A DNA stretch of 64,000 nucleotides from Frateuria_A sp035944355 (GTDB taxonomy: Bacteria > Pseudomonadota > Gammaproteobacteria > Xanthomonadales > Rhodanobacteraceae), in contig NZ_DASZBH010000001.1 in NCBI RefSeq assembly GCF_035944355.1, forward strand, positions 62,001 to 126,000, read 5' to 3'. Made by a program: the position numbers and the translations under genes. Position 1 is the first letter of the stretch; each line of letters begins with the position of its first letter. Below are positions 40,912 to 49,337 of this stretch, in pieces. Below the pieces are notes generated by a model, which was not told the DNA's origin, did not search any database, and worked only from the letters and a program-made list of their open reading frames with translations.

Positions 40912-42351
40912 ATGCCGACTTTCAACGACATCCTGATCATGCTGCCGGAGTTCTATCTGGTGGCGGCGGCGTGCCTGCTGTTGCTGCTGGACGCCTGGAT
41001 GAAGCCCGAGCAGCGCACCGTCCTGCACTGGATCTCGATCCTGGTGCTGGTGGTGGGCATCTACCTGGTGGCGGCCGACCAGCCCGACATCACGGTGACC
41101 GCCTTCGACGGCATGTTCGTCCGCGACCGGGTCGCCGAGATCCTCAAGGTGTTCATCCTGCTCTGCACCGGCCTGATCTTCGTGTTCTCGCGGCCGTACA
41201 TGGCCGATCGCAAGCTGTTTCAGGGCGAGTTCTACACCCTGATGATCTTCGCCACCATCGGCGCGATGCTGCTGGTGTCGGCCGGCAACCTGGTGATGAT
41301 CTACCTGGGCCTGGAACTGCTGACACTGTGTTCGTACGGCCTGGTCGCGCTCAACCGCGATTCCCCGCTGTCGTCCGAAGCGGCGATCAAGTACTTCGTG
41401 CTCGGCGCGCTGTCCTCGGGCATGCTGCTGTACGGCATGTCGATGGTCTACGGCGCCACCGGCACGCTGGCGCTGGCGCAGCTGCACGGCGCGGTGGCCC
41501 ACGCCGGCCTGGATCACCTGCTGGTGTTCGGCCTGATCTTCATGATCGTGGGCATCAGCTTCAAGCTGGGCGTGGCGCCGTTCCACATGTGGATCCCGGA
41601 CGTCTACCAGGGCGCGCCGACCGCGGTCACGATCTTTGTCGGCTCCACGTCCAAGCTGGCCGCCTTCGGCATGGCCTACCGCCTGCTCGAGTCCGGCATG
41701 GGCGGCATGGCGGGGCAGTGGCAGATGATGCTCGCCGTGCTTGCGGTGGCCTCGCTGGCGATCGGCAACCTGGTCGCCATCGTGCAGACCAACCTGAAGC
41801 GCCTGCTCGCCTACTCGACCATCTCGCACATGGGCTACCTGCTGCTGGGCCTGGTCAACGCCGGCCCCGAGGGCTACGCGTCGGCGATGTTCTACGCCAT
41901 CAGCTACGCGCTGATGAGCACCGCGGCCTTCGGCGTGATCCTGGCGCTGGCGCGCGCCGGCTTCGAATGCGAGGAGATCGACGACTTCAAGGGCCTCAAC
42001 CAGCGCTCGCCGTGGATGGCCTTCCTGATGATGCTGGCGATGTTCTCGCTGGCCGGCGTGCCGCCGATGTTCGGTTTCTTCGCCAAGCTGCTGGTGCTGC
42101 AGGCGGCCATCCATGCCGGGATGATGTGGCTGGCGATCGTCGGTATCGTCTTCGCGATCATCGGCCTGTACTACTACCTGCGCGTGGTCAAGGTGATGTA
42201 TTTCGACAAGCCGGCCGAAGGGTTGGAGATCCGCCCGCAGGCCGATGGTTTCCTGCGCACCATGCTCTCGCTCAACGCATTGGTGCTGCTGGCGCTGGGC
42301 CTGTACTGGGGCCCGTTGCTGGGCTGGTGCCGCGCGGCGTTCGCGGGCTGA
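40912..42351 (+). CDS. nuoN: NADH-quinone oxidoreductase subunit N
   Basis: A 479-residue antiporter-like subunit closing the nuo operon. IYLGLELLTLCSYGLVALNRD and FHMWIPDVYQGAPTAVTIFV are typical. About 14 helices are predicted. A 7-bp inverted repeat CATTCGC/GCGAATG (42360-42388) follows without a T run, so transcription may continue toward the tRNA-fMet promoter region. Confidence 0.97.
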   Translation: MPTFNDILIMLPEFYLVAAACLLLLLDAWMKPEQRTVLHWISILVLVVGIYLVAADQPDITVTAFDGMFVRDRVAEILKVFILLCTGLIFVFSRPYMADRKLFQGEFYTLMIFATIGAMLLVSAGNLVMIYLGLELLTLCSYGLVALNRDSPLSSEAAIKYFVLGALSSGMLLYGMSMVYGATGTLALAQLHGAVAHAGLDHLLVFGLIFMIVGISFKLGVAPFHMWIPDVYQGAPTAVTIFVGSTSKLAAFGMAYRLLESGMGGMAGQWQMMLAVLAVASLAIGNLVAIVQTNLKRLLAYSTISHMGYLLLGLVNAGPEGYASAMFYAISYALMSTAAFGVILALARAGFECEEIDDFKGLNQRSPWMAFLMMLAMFSLAGVPPMFGFFAKLLVLQAAIHAGMMWLAIVGIVFAIIGLYYYLRVVKVMYFDKPAEGLEIRPQADGFLRTMLSLNALVLLALGLYWGPLLGWCRAAFAG

Positions 42352-42412
42352 CGGACCGACATTCGCTTCGGGCACGGCGGGGCGAATGGATGGAAAACCG
42401 CTTCCAAAAAGC

Positions 42413-42441
42413 TTGCAAGAAATCGGCCATGCCGCTATAGT
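42413..42441 (+). promoter_or_regulatory. Sigma-70 promoter of tRNA-fMet and the rimP-nusA operon
   Basis: TTGCAA (42413-42418), an exact 17-bp spacer and TATAGT (42436-42441) form a strong promoter. Its start near 42448 lies 7 bp before the tRNA. Confidence 0.75.
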
Positions 42442-42454
42442 TTGCGGACTCTGA

Positions 42455-42531
42455 TGCGGGGTGGAGCAGTCTGGCAGCTCGTCGGGCTCATAACCCGAAG
42501 GTCGCAGGTTCGAATCCTGCCCCCGCTACCA
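42455..42531 (+). tRNA. Initiator tRNA-fMet (CAU)
   Basis: The 77-nt tRNA shows initiator hallmarks. Position 1 (T) cannot pair with position 72 (T), and three G-C pairs (GGG/CCC) close the anticodon stem around CTCATAA. The T-loop GGTTCGAATCC and encoded CCA are present. In E. coli the initiator gene metY likewise precedes rimP-nusA-infB, so synteny supports the call. The usual 1-72 mismatch is C-A; here it is U-U. Confidence 0.96.
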
Positions 42532-42550
42532 GATCTTTCTTAGAACAAGA

Positions 42551-42573
42551 AAGCCTCCTCGTGAGGCTTTTTT
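42551..42573 (+). terminator. Intrinsic terminator after tRNA-fMet
   Basis: AAGCCTC (42551-42557) pairs with GAGGCTT (42563-42569), followed by a T run. It would end part of the tRNA transcripts before rimP. Confidence 0.8.
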
Positions 42574-42671
42574 GTTGGGCGCAAGGATGCGTCGTGGTGC
42601 GGCGGCCGCCAAGCGGTCCGACGCGCCGCCGGGAAGAGCCTGGACGAGTCGGCACATCGTCGGGGTAAGGG

Positions 42672-42696
42672 AATGGGCCGTTGCGCCCATTTTTTG
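42672..42696 (+). terminator. Second terminator-like hairpin before rimP
   Basis: AATGGGC (42672-42678) pairs with GCCCATT (42685-42691), followed by TTTTTG. It ends 27 bp before the rimP ATG and may attenuate read-through into rimP-nusA-infB. Confidence 0.6.
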
Positions 42697-42722
42697 TTTC
42701 TGCAACCACGCAAACGACGACT

Positions 42723-43253
42723 ATGGATACGCAGGCACTCGCGCAACGCTTCACCGACGTCCTGGCGGACCTTGGCCTGGAATGCATCGGCGTGGAGTTT
42801 TCCCCGTCGCAGGGGCAGAGTACCCTGCGCGTCTACCTGGACGTGCTCGACCACGCCGAGGGGCGCGAGGTCACCCTGGACGATTGCGAGGCCGCCAGCC
42901 GCGAGCTGTCGGCGCTGCTGGATGTCGAGGATCCGATCCCGGGCCACTACGTGCTGGAGGTTTCCTCGCCGGGCATCGACCGCCCGCTGTTTACCGCGGA
43001 GCAGTTCGTCCGGGTGGTGGGGCAGGAGGTGAAGGTGTTGCTGAAGGCGCCGATCGAAGGGCGCCGCCGCCTGCGCGGCAAGCTGGTCGCGGTGGATGGC
43101 ACGCGGCTCAGTTTCGAAGCGGAAGGCAAGACGTTCGAATTCGACCATGACGCGGTCGAGAGCGCGCGCGTGGTGCCGGACTGGGCCGCGCTCGGCTACG
43201 TGCCGCAGCCCAAGCCCGGCGGCAAGAAAGCTACAAAGAAGACCGGCCAATAA
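42723..43253 (+). CDS. rimP: Ribosome maturation factor RimP
   Basis: A 176-residue factor that assists 30S assembly. The conserved ECIGVEFSPSQGQSTLRVYLD and VEDPIPGHYVLEVSSPGIDRPL segments are present. A basic GGKKATKKTGQ tail ends the protein. The ATG at 42723 has no strong Shine-Dalgarno sequence. It is the first protein gene behind tRNA-fMet, as in E. coli. The 164-bp gap to nusA is filled by a tandem hairpin array. Confidence 0.95.
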   Translation: MDTQALAQRFTDVLADLGLECIGVEFSPSQGQSTLRVYLDVLDHAEGREVTLDDCEAASRELSALLDVEDPIPGHYVLEVSSPGIDRPLFTAEQFVRVVGQEVKVLLKAPIEGRRRLRGKLVAVDGTRLSFEAEGKTFEFDHDAVESARVVPDWAALGYVPQPKPGGKKATKKTGQ

Positions 43254-43278
43254 GCACAACGAAGCCGGAAGAAATTTG

Positions 43279-43396
43279 AGAGTGCGGCCACGGATGGCCG
43301 CTGTTTGACCCTCGCGCTCAGGGATGAGCGCAAAAAAACAAAGAGTGCGGCCATGGATGGCCGCTTTTTGACTCTCTCGCATTCATGGACGAATGC
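43279..43396 (+). repeat. Tandem two-hairpin modules with ANGGA loops before nusA
   Basis: Two related units start at 43279 and 43342 (63-bp period). Each has hairpin A, GCGGCCA-nGGA-TGGCCGC (43284-43301 and 43347-43364). Hairpin B differs in sequence but keeps pairing: GCGCTCA/TGAGCGC (43314-43331) and GCATTC/GAATGC (43379-43396). All four loops contain ANGGA. Hairpin A of unit 2 is followed by TTTTTG and could terminate transcription. The array ends 21 bp before the nusA ATG. Confidence 0.85.
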
Positions 43397-43417
43397 ACAA
43401 ACGTCGGAGTTGCTGCA

Positions 43418-44917
43418 ATGAGCAAAGAACTGTTGCTGGTCGTCGATGCGGTCGCCAACGAAAAGGGCGTGCCGCGCGAGGTGATCTTCGAGGCGATGGA
43501 AGCCGCGCTCGCTTCGGCCGCCAAGAAACGCTATCCGGACGAGGATCCGGACATCCGCGTGGCGATCGATCGCCAGAGCGGCGACTACGAGACCTTCCGT
43601 CGCTGGGAAGTCATCGCCGACGACGGCGAGATGGAGTCCCCGTTCCACCAGCTGCGCCTGATGGACGCGGTGGACGAGCGCGAAGACGCGCAGGTGGGCG
43701 ACTACATCGAGCAGCAGATCGAGAACGCCGAGTTCGGCCGCATCGCGGCCCAGGCGGCCAAGCAGGTGATCGTGCAGCGCGTGCGCGAGGCCGAGCGCCA
43801 GCAGGTGGTCGATGCCTACAAGGATCGCGTCGGCGAGCTGATCACCGGCATCGTCAAGCGCGTCGAACGCGGCAACGTGTACCTGGATCTTGGTTCCAAC
43901 GCCGAGGCCTTCATTCCGCGCGACAAGACCATTCCGCGCGAGTCGGCCCGCGTCGGCGACCGCGTGCGCGGCTATCTCTACGAGGTGCGCTCCGAAGTGC
44001 GTGGCCCGCAGCTGTTCGTCTCGCGTGCGGCGCCGGAATTCATGATGGAGCTGTTCAAGCTCGAGGTGCCGGAAGTTGGCCAGGGCCTGGTCGAGATCAA
44101 GGGTTGCGCCCGCGATCCGGGCGACCGCGCCAAGATCGCCGTGCTCGCCCACGACACCCGCACCGACCCGATCGGCGCCTGCATCGGCATGCGCGGCTCG
44201 CGCGTGCAGGCGGTGTCCAACGAGCTCAACGGCGAGCGCGTGGACATCATCCTGTGGCACGAGAACCAGGCGCAGTACGTGATCAACGCGATGGCGCCGG
44301 CCGAGGTGCAGTCCATCATCATGGACGAGGAAAAGCACTCGATGGACATCGCGGTGGCCGAGGACAAGCTGTCCCAGGCCATCGGCCGCGGCGGCCAGAA
44401 CGTTCGCCTGGCCAGCAAGCTCACCGGCTGGCAGCTCAACGTCATGACCCAGGACCAGGTCACCGCCAAGAGCGAGGCCGAGCAGCAGGCCGCGCGCCAG
44501 CTGTTCATGGACAAGCTGGAAGTGGACGAAGAGATCGCCAACATCCTGGTGCAGGAAGGCTTCTCCAGCGTCGAGGAAATCGCCTACGTGCCCAGCGCCG
44601 AGCTGCTGGCGGTGGAGGGCTTCGACGAGGACATCGTCGAGGAACTGCGCGCGCGTGCCCGCGACGCCCTGCTCACCGAGGCGCTGGCGGTGGAAGAAGG
44701 CATCGCCGAGCCGTCCGAAGAACTGCTCGGCCTGCCGGGCATGGACGAGGCCACGGCCTATGCGCTGGCTGCACGCGAAATCGGTACGGTGGACGACTTG
44801 GCCGACCTCGCCGTCGACGACCTGATCGACATCGAGGGCATGGACGAGGAGCGCGCCGCCGCGTTGATCATGGCGGCCCGCGCACCGATGATCGAACGAC
44901 TGGAGAAGGGCGGCTAA
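43418..44917 (+). CDS. nusA: Transcription termination/antitermination factor NusA
   Basis: A 499-residue RNA polymerase-associated factor acting in pausing, termination and antitermination. In order it has an N-terminal RNAP-binding domain, an S1 domain (VKRVERGNVYLDLG), two KH domains (IGACIGMRGSRVQAV and QAIGRGGQNVRLASKLTGW) and two C-terminal acidic helix-hairpin-helix repeats. The ATG at 43418 with GGAG upstream is preferred over an in-frame ATG at 43385, which lies inside the hairpin array. Confidence 0.98.
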   Translation: MSKELLLVVDAVANEKGVPREVIFEAMEAALASAAKKRYPDEDPDIRVAIDRQSGDYETFRRWEVIADDGEMESPFHQLRLMDAVDEREDAQVGDYIEQQIENAEFGRIAAQAAKQVIVQRVREAERQQVVDAYKDRVGELITGIVKRVERGNVYLDLGSNAEAFIPRDKTIPRESARVGDRVRGYLYEVRSEVRGPQLFVSRAAPEFMMELFKLEVPEVGQGLVEIKGCARDPGDRAKIAVLAHDTRTDPIGACIGMRGSRVQAVSNELNGERVDIILWHENQAQYVINAMAPAEVQSIIMDEEKHSMDIAVAEDKLSQAIGRGGQNVRLASKLTGWQLNVMTQDQVTAKSEAEQQAARQLFMDKLEVDEEIANILVQEGFSSVEEIAYVPSAELLAVEGFDEDIVEELRARARDALLTEALAVEEGIAEPSEELLGLPGMDEATAYALAAREIGTVDDLADLAVDDLIDIEGMDEERAAALIMAARAPMIERLEKGG

Positions 44918-44952
44918 CCGCGGACGGCGGCGCCTTCGGATGGGCGCGCCGA

Positions 44953-44988
44953 GGAAGCCTCATGCGAGGCTTCCGCCAGGGATGGAGG
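44953..44988 (+). other. Hairpins in the infB leader
   Basis: A perfect 9-bp hairpin GGAAGCCTC-ATGC-GAGGCTTCC (44953-44974) is overlapped at its 3' edge by a second possible hairpin, CCGCCA-GGGA-TGGAGG (44973-44988). The second has one G-A mismatch and a CAGGGATG loop like CsrB-type sites. There is no T run. The infB ATG is 61 bp further on. Confidence 0.6.
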
Positions 44989-45049
44989 TGGACGTGCCGG
45001 CTTGGGGCCGCACGGACGATAAGCGCGGGAACGGCGGAGAAAGAACACG

Positions 45050-47803
45050 ATGTCGGATGTAACGATCAAACAACTCGCCCAGGTGCTGGGCATGCCGGTC
45101 ACCAAGCTGCTGGGGCAGCTGGGTGAGGCGGGCATGAATTTCTCCGATCCGGAGCAGGTCATCAGCAGCACCGAGAAGGTGAAACTGCTGGGCTTCCTGC
45201 GCCGCACCCACGGCAAGGGCGAGGTCGTCCCCGAGGTGGAAGACAGCGCCCCGCGCCAGATCACCCTCAAGCGCCGCAAGGTCAGCGAGCTGAAGGTCGC
45301 CACGCCCGGCGGCCGCGGCGCGGCCAGCAGCGCCAAGACGGTCAACGTGGAAGTGCGCGCCAAGCGCACCTACGTCAAGCGCAGCGTGATCGCCGAGGAA
45401 GCGAGCGCCGAGCCGGAGCGCGAGGAGGCCGTGCGCAAGCTGGCCGAGTCGCAGCAGCAACGCGAGCACGAGGAGCGCGAGCGCCTGGAGGCCGAGCAGC
45501 GCCGCCAGCAGGAGGCGCAGCAGCGTGCGCTGGAAGAACAGCGCCAGGCCGAGGAAGCCCGGCGCCAGACCGAGCAGGCAGCCGTCGGGCAACCCGCCGA
45601 AGCGCCGGCCGCCACGGAGGCGTCCGTGCAGGAAGAGGCCGCCGAAGTACCGGCGGCCGTGGCTGCCAAGGCCACGGCGGCCCCCGTGCCGCCCGCGCCC
45701 TCCAGCACCGATCACAGTGCGTTCGGCATGATCGTGCCGCGCATCCATGAGCCGCGTAAGCGCGAGAAGAAGGTCGTCGTCGCGGCGCCGGCTCCCGCGC
45801 CGGCCCCAGCGCCGGCGCCGTCCGACGCGCGCGGTGGCGCCAAGGCGCGCCATGGCCGTGACCGCGACGAAGGTCCGGGCGGCAAGCGCTTCGCCGGCGG
45901 CGAGTTGCACCTGTCCGACGCCGATCGCGCGCGCCGTTCCAGCAAGCGCGGCAAGCCCGGCAAGGGCGGCCGTGAAGTGGCCCGTGGCGGGTCCGGCGCC
46001 GCGGCCGGCGCGCATGGCTTCTCCCGTCCCACCGCGCCGGTCGTGCGCGAGGTGGTGATCGGCGAGGCCAACCTGGTCGCCGACCTGGCGCAGAAGATGG
46101 CGGTCAAGGGCTCCGAAGTGGTCAAGGCGCTCTTCAAGATGGGCGTGATGGCCACCATCAACCAGACCATCGACCGCGATACCGCGACGCTGGTGGTCGA
46201 GGAACTGGGCCACACGCCGGTCGAGGCGAGCGAGAACAACGCCGAGGCCGCGCTGGCCGCGCACACCCAGAACGCCGAGCTGGAAGGCGAGAAGTCCGCG
46301 CGCCCGCCGGTGGTCACCATCATGGGCCACGTCGACCACGGCAAGACCTCGCTGCTGGACTACATCCGCCGCACCAAGGTCGCGGCGGGCGAGGCCGGCG
46401 GCATCACGCAGCACATCGGCGCCTACCACGTGGACACGCGCAAGGGCGTGATCACCTTCCTCGACACCCCGGGCCACGCCGCGTTCACCGCGATGCGCGC
46501 CCGCGGCGCGCAGTCCACCGACATCGTGGTGCTGGTGGTCGCCGCCGACGACGGCGTGATGCCGCAGACGGCCGAGGCCGTGCAGCACGCGCGCGCCGCC
46601 AAGGTGCCGCTGATCGTGGCGCTCAACAAGATGGACAAGTCCGACGCCAACCCGGACCACGTCAAGCAGGGCCTGGGCAACCTGGAAGTCATCCCGGAAG
46701 AGTGGGGCGGCGACACGCCGTTCGTGCCGGTGTCGGCCAAGACCGGCATGGGCATCGACGACCTGCTGGACGCGATCTCGGTGCAGGCCGAAGTGATGGA
46801 GCTGACCGCCGTGTTCGACGGCCCGGCCACCGGCGTGGTGATCGAATCCAGCCTGGACAAGGGTCGCGGTCCGGTCGCCACCGTGCTGGTGCAGCAGGGC
46901 ACGCTGAAGCGCGGCGACTTCGTGGTCTGCGGCGTGGAATACGGCCGCATGCGCGCGCTGGTCGACGAGACCGGCAAGACCGTGCAGGAAGCCGGTCCGT
47001 CCATTCCCGTGCAGGTGCTGGGCCTGTCCGGCGTGCCGGAGGCGGGCGACGACTTCGTGGTGGTGGCCGACGAGCGCCTGGCGCGCGAGGTGGCCGCCGA
47101 GCGCCAGCAGAAGCGCCGCGAGACGCGCATGGTCAGCAAGGCCAACCGCCTCGAGGACATCATGGCGCAGATGGGCCAGGGCGCCGAGCAGCAGACGCTC
47201 AACATCCTGGTCAAGGCCGACGTGCAGGGCTCGGTGCAGGCGCTGCGCGATTCGCTCAGCCAGATCGGCAACGAGAACGTGAAGGTCAACGTGATCGCAG
47301 CCGGCGTCGGCGGCATCACCGAGTCCGACGCCACGCTGGCGGCGGCGTCCAAGGCGCTGATCATTGGCTTCAACGTGCGCGCCGACGCCTCGGCACGCAA
47401 GGTGATCGATACCGCCGGCCTGGACGTGCGCTACTTCTCGATCATCTACGACGTGATCGACCAGGTGAAGCAGGCGGCTTCGGGCCTGCTGGGCGTGGAA
47501 GTGCGCGAGGAGATCATCGGCATCGCGCAGGTGCGCGAGGTCTTCCGCAGTTCCAAGTTCGGCGCGGTGGCCGGTTGCATGGTTACCGAGGGCACGGTCA
47601 AGCGGAACAAGCCGATCCGCGTGCTGCGCGACAATACGGTGGTGTTCCAGGGCGAGCTCGAATCGCTGCGCCGCTTCAAGGACCTGGTCGACGAGGTGCG
47701 CAACGGCATGGAATGCGGTATCGCCGTCAAGCAGTACAACGACGTCAAGGTCGGCGACCAGATCGAATGCTTCGAGCGCATCGAGGTGGCGCGCACGCTG
47801 TAA
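45050..47803 (+). CDS. infB: Translation initiation factor IF-2
   Basis: A 917-residue GTPase that places initiator tRNA on the 30S subunit. An IF2N domain opens the protein. A long Glu/Gln/Arg-rich and then Ala/Pro-rich low-complexity region follows (about residues 120-330), then a second IF2N segment. The G domain has G1 GHVDHGKT at residues 426-433, DTPGHAAF and NKMDKSDAN. Domains II-IV follow, ending in the fMet-tRNA-binding part. GGAG precedes the ATG. It is co-located with its initiator tRNA. Confidence 0.98.
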   Translation: MSDVTIKQLAQVLGMPVTKLLGQLGEAGMNFSDPEQVISSTEKVKLLGFLRRTHGKGEVVPEVEDSAPRQITLKRRKVSELKVATPGGRGAASSAKTVNVEVRAKRTYVKRSVIAEEASAEPEREEAVRKLAESQQQREHEERERLEAEQRRQQEAQQRALEEQRQAEEARRQTEQAAVGQPAEAPAATEASVQEEAAEVPAAVAAKATAAPVPPAPSSTDHSAFGMIVPRIHEPRKREKKVVVAAPAPAPAPAPAPSDARGGAKARHGRDRDEGPGGKRFAGGELHLSDADRARRSSKRGKPGKGGREVARGGSGAAAGAHGFSRPTAPVVREVVIGEANLVADLAQKMAVKGSEVVKALFKMGVMATINQTIDRDTATLVVEELGHTPVEASENNAEAALAAHTQNAELEGEKSARPPVVTIMGHVDHGKTSLLDYIRRTKVAAGEAGGITQHIGAYHVDTRKGVITFLDTPGHAAFTAMRARGAQSTDIVVLVVAADDGVMPQTAEAVQHARAAKVPLIVALNKMDKSDANPDHVKQGLGNLEVIPEEWGGDTPFVPVSAKTGMGIDDLLDAISVQAEVMELTAVFDGPATGVVIESSLDKGRGPVATVLVQQGTLKRGDFVVCGVEYGRMRALVDETGKTVQEAGPSIPVQVLGLSGVPEAGDDFVVVADERLAREVAAERQQKRRETRMVSKANRLEDIMAQMGQGAEQQTLNILVKADVQGSVQALRDSLSQIGNENVKVNVIAAGVGGITESDATLAAASKALIIGFNVRADASARKVIDTAGLDVRYFSIIYDVIDQVKQAASGLLGVEVREEIIGIAQVREVFRSSKFGAVAGCMVTEGTVKRNKPIRVLRDNTVVFQGELESLRRFKDLVDEVRNGMECGIAVKQYNDVKVGDQIECFERIEVARTL

Positions 47804-47821
47804 CGCGTGGCGTTACAGCGT

Positions 47822-47920
47822 CGGGAATCGGAATGGTGAATGGGGAATCGTAGAGGCGATTCCCCGCGACCTTCCGGTTCCCGCGCCGGCCGCTCTTCCG
47901 ATTCCCCATTCACGATTCCC
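47822..47920. repeat. GGGAAT inverted array between infB and rbfA
   Basis: GTGAATGGGGAATCG (47836-47850) can pair over 15 bp with 47899-47913, or its GGGGAATCG part can pair locally with CGATTCCCC (47857-47865). The two pairings exclude each other. The right arm ends 10 bp before the rbfA ATG. Confidence 0.85.
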
Positions 47921-47929
47921 GGCCTTTCA

Positions 47930-48310
47930 ATGCCCTCACGCGACTTCAAACGTACCGACCGCGTAGGCGCCGAGCTCCGCCGTGAACTCGGCCTGCTGGT
48001 GCACGCCGCCGTGCGCGACCACGCGCTGCCCTCGGTGAGCGTGTCCGACGTGGAGGTCACCCGCGACCTCGACTGGGCCACCGTGTGGGTGACGGCGTTG
48101 CAGCCGGAGCGTGCCCAGGAAGCGGTCAAGGCCTTAAACGAACTGGGCGTGGAGTTCCGCCGCACGCTCTCGCGCGGCATGCGCCTGCGGCGCGTGCCGG
48201 AATTGCGCTTCAAGTACGACGACTCGGTCGACAAGAGCGAGCGCATCGAGCGCCTGCTGCGCGACTCGGGCGACATCCAGCCGGCGAGCGATGGCGAAGG
48301 CGAGCCGTAA
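47930..48310 (+). CDS. rbfA: Ribosome-binding factor A
   Basis: A 126-residue cold-shock and 30S-maturation factor with a KH-like fold. RVGAELRRELGLLVHAAV at the N-terminus and LRRVPELRFKYDDSVDKSERIERLL near the end are typical. The ATG at 47930 has no visible Shine-Dalgarno sequence and lies directly behind a GGGAAT array. The end overlaps truB by 20 bp. Confidence 0.95.
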   Translation: MPSRDFKRTDRVGAELRRELGLLVHAAVRDHALPSVSVSDVEVTRDLDWATVWVTALQPERAQEAVKALNELGVEFRRTLSRGMRLRRVPELRFKYDDSVDKSERIERLLRDSGDIQPASDGEGEP

Positions 48311-49247
48311 CTCCGCGCGCTCCCGCCGGGACCCGCTACCCACGCTCCGCGACCTGCACGGCATCCTGCTGCTCGACAAGCCGCTGGGCATGAGCTCCAA
48401 CCAGGCTTTGCAGGCCGCGCGCCGGTTGCTGCGCGCGGCCAAGGGCGGACACACCGGCGCGCTCGATCCGCTGGCCACCGGCCTGCTGCCGCTGTGTTTC
48501 GGCGAGGGGACCAAGATCGCCGCCACGCTGCTGGGTTCGCGCAAGGCCTATCTGGCCGAGTGCCGGCTGGGCGCCACCACCACCACGGCGGACCTGGAGG
48601 GCGACCTGATCGAGCAGCGGCCCGTGCCGGCGCTGGACGAGGCGGCCCTCGAACGGGCGCTGGCTTCGCTGCGTGGCCGCATCGTGCAGATACCGCCCGT
48701 GTACTCGGCGCTCAAACAGGGCGGCGAGCCGCTGTACGTAAAGGCCAGGCGCGGCGAGGCGGTCGACGTGCCGCCGCGCGAAGTGGACATCCATCGACTC
48801 GAGCTGCTGGCGCACGAAGGCGACCGCTTGCGCCTGCTGGTCGAATGCGGCTCGGGCACCTACATCCGCAGCCTGGCGGCCGATCTGGGCGAACGGCTGG
48901 GTTGTGGCGCCCACCTGACCGAGCTGCGCCGGCTATGGGTCGAGCCGTTCCGCGAATCGGCCATGGTCACGCTTGCCGAACTGGAGCAGGCGGCCGGGCA
49001 GGGCGAGGCCGCGCTCGATGCCTTGCTGCTGCCGCTTTCCGCCGGGCTGGCCGAGCTGCCGGCGCTGCGGCTGGACCCGTCCCAGGCGCTCGCGGTCGCC
49101 CAGGGCCAGCAGATTCCCTGGCCCGGCTCCCCGGAGCAGGGCTCCAGCGCCGCCTTCGCCCCCGACGGCCGGCTGCTGGCGCTGGTCGAACCGGACCCGG
49201 CTGGCCGGCTGCGCATCATCCGCGGGTTCAATCTGCCAAGTCCCTGA
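48291..49247 (+). CDS. truB: tRNA pseudouridine-55 synthase
   Basis: A 318-residue enzyme that makes pseudouridine 55 in the T-loop of tRNAs. The catalytic Asp is in GGHTGALDPLATGLLPLCFGEGTK. The RNA-binding YSALKQGGEPLYVKAR and ECGSGTYIRSLAADLGE segments and a C-terminal PUA-like domain are present. The ATG at 48291 lies inside rbfA, so translation is coupled. An alternative start would shorten the basic N-terminus. Confidence 0.96.
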   Translation: MAKASRNSARSRRDPLPTLRDLHGILLLDKPLGMSSNQALQAARRLLRAAKGGHTGALDPLATGLLPLCFGEGTKIAATLLGSRKAYLAECRLGATTTTADLEGDLIEQRPVPALDEAALERALASLRGRIVQIPPVYSALKQGGEPLYVKARRGEAVDVPPREVDIHRLELLAHEGDRLRLLVECGSGTYIRSLAADLGERLGCGAHLTELRRLWVEPFRESAMVTLAELEQAAGQGEAALDALLLPLSAGLAELPALRLDPSQALAVAQGQQIPWPGSPEQGSSAAFAPDGRLLALVEPDPAGRLRIIRGFNLPSP

Positions 49248-49337
49248 GCCCGCCCTCGACTTCGGCGGAGTACCTCGGTCTTGCATCCGAGTCCTTCCCC
49301 CCCGCGAACGCGGAGGAGGAGGGGCTCGGTCGCAGCG

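Noticed and set aside
42540..43382. Minus-strand frame with repeated KAAIHGRTL-like peptides
   Set aside because: The peptide repeat is only the antisense reading of the two-hairpin DNA repeat plus rimP.
43385..43417. Longer nusA starting at ATG 43385
   Set aside because: The start lies inside a hairpin of the repeat array, while ATG 43418 has a GGAG sequence and matches the family N-terminus.
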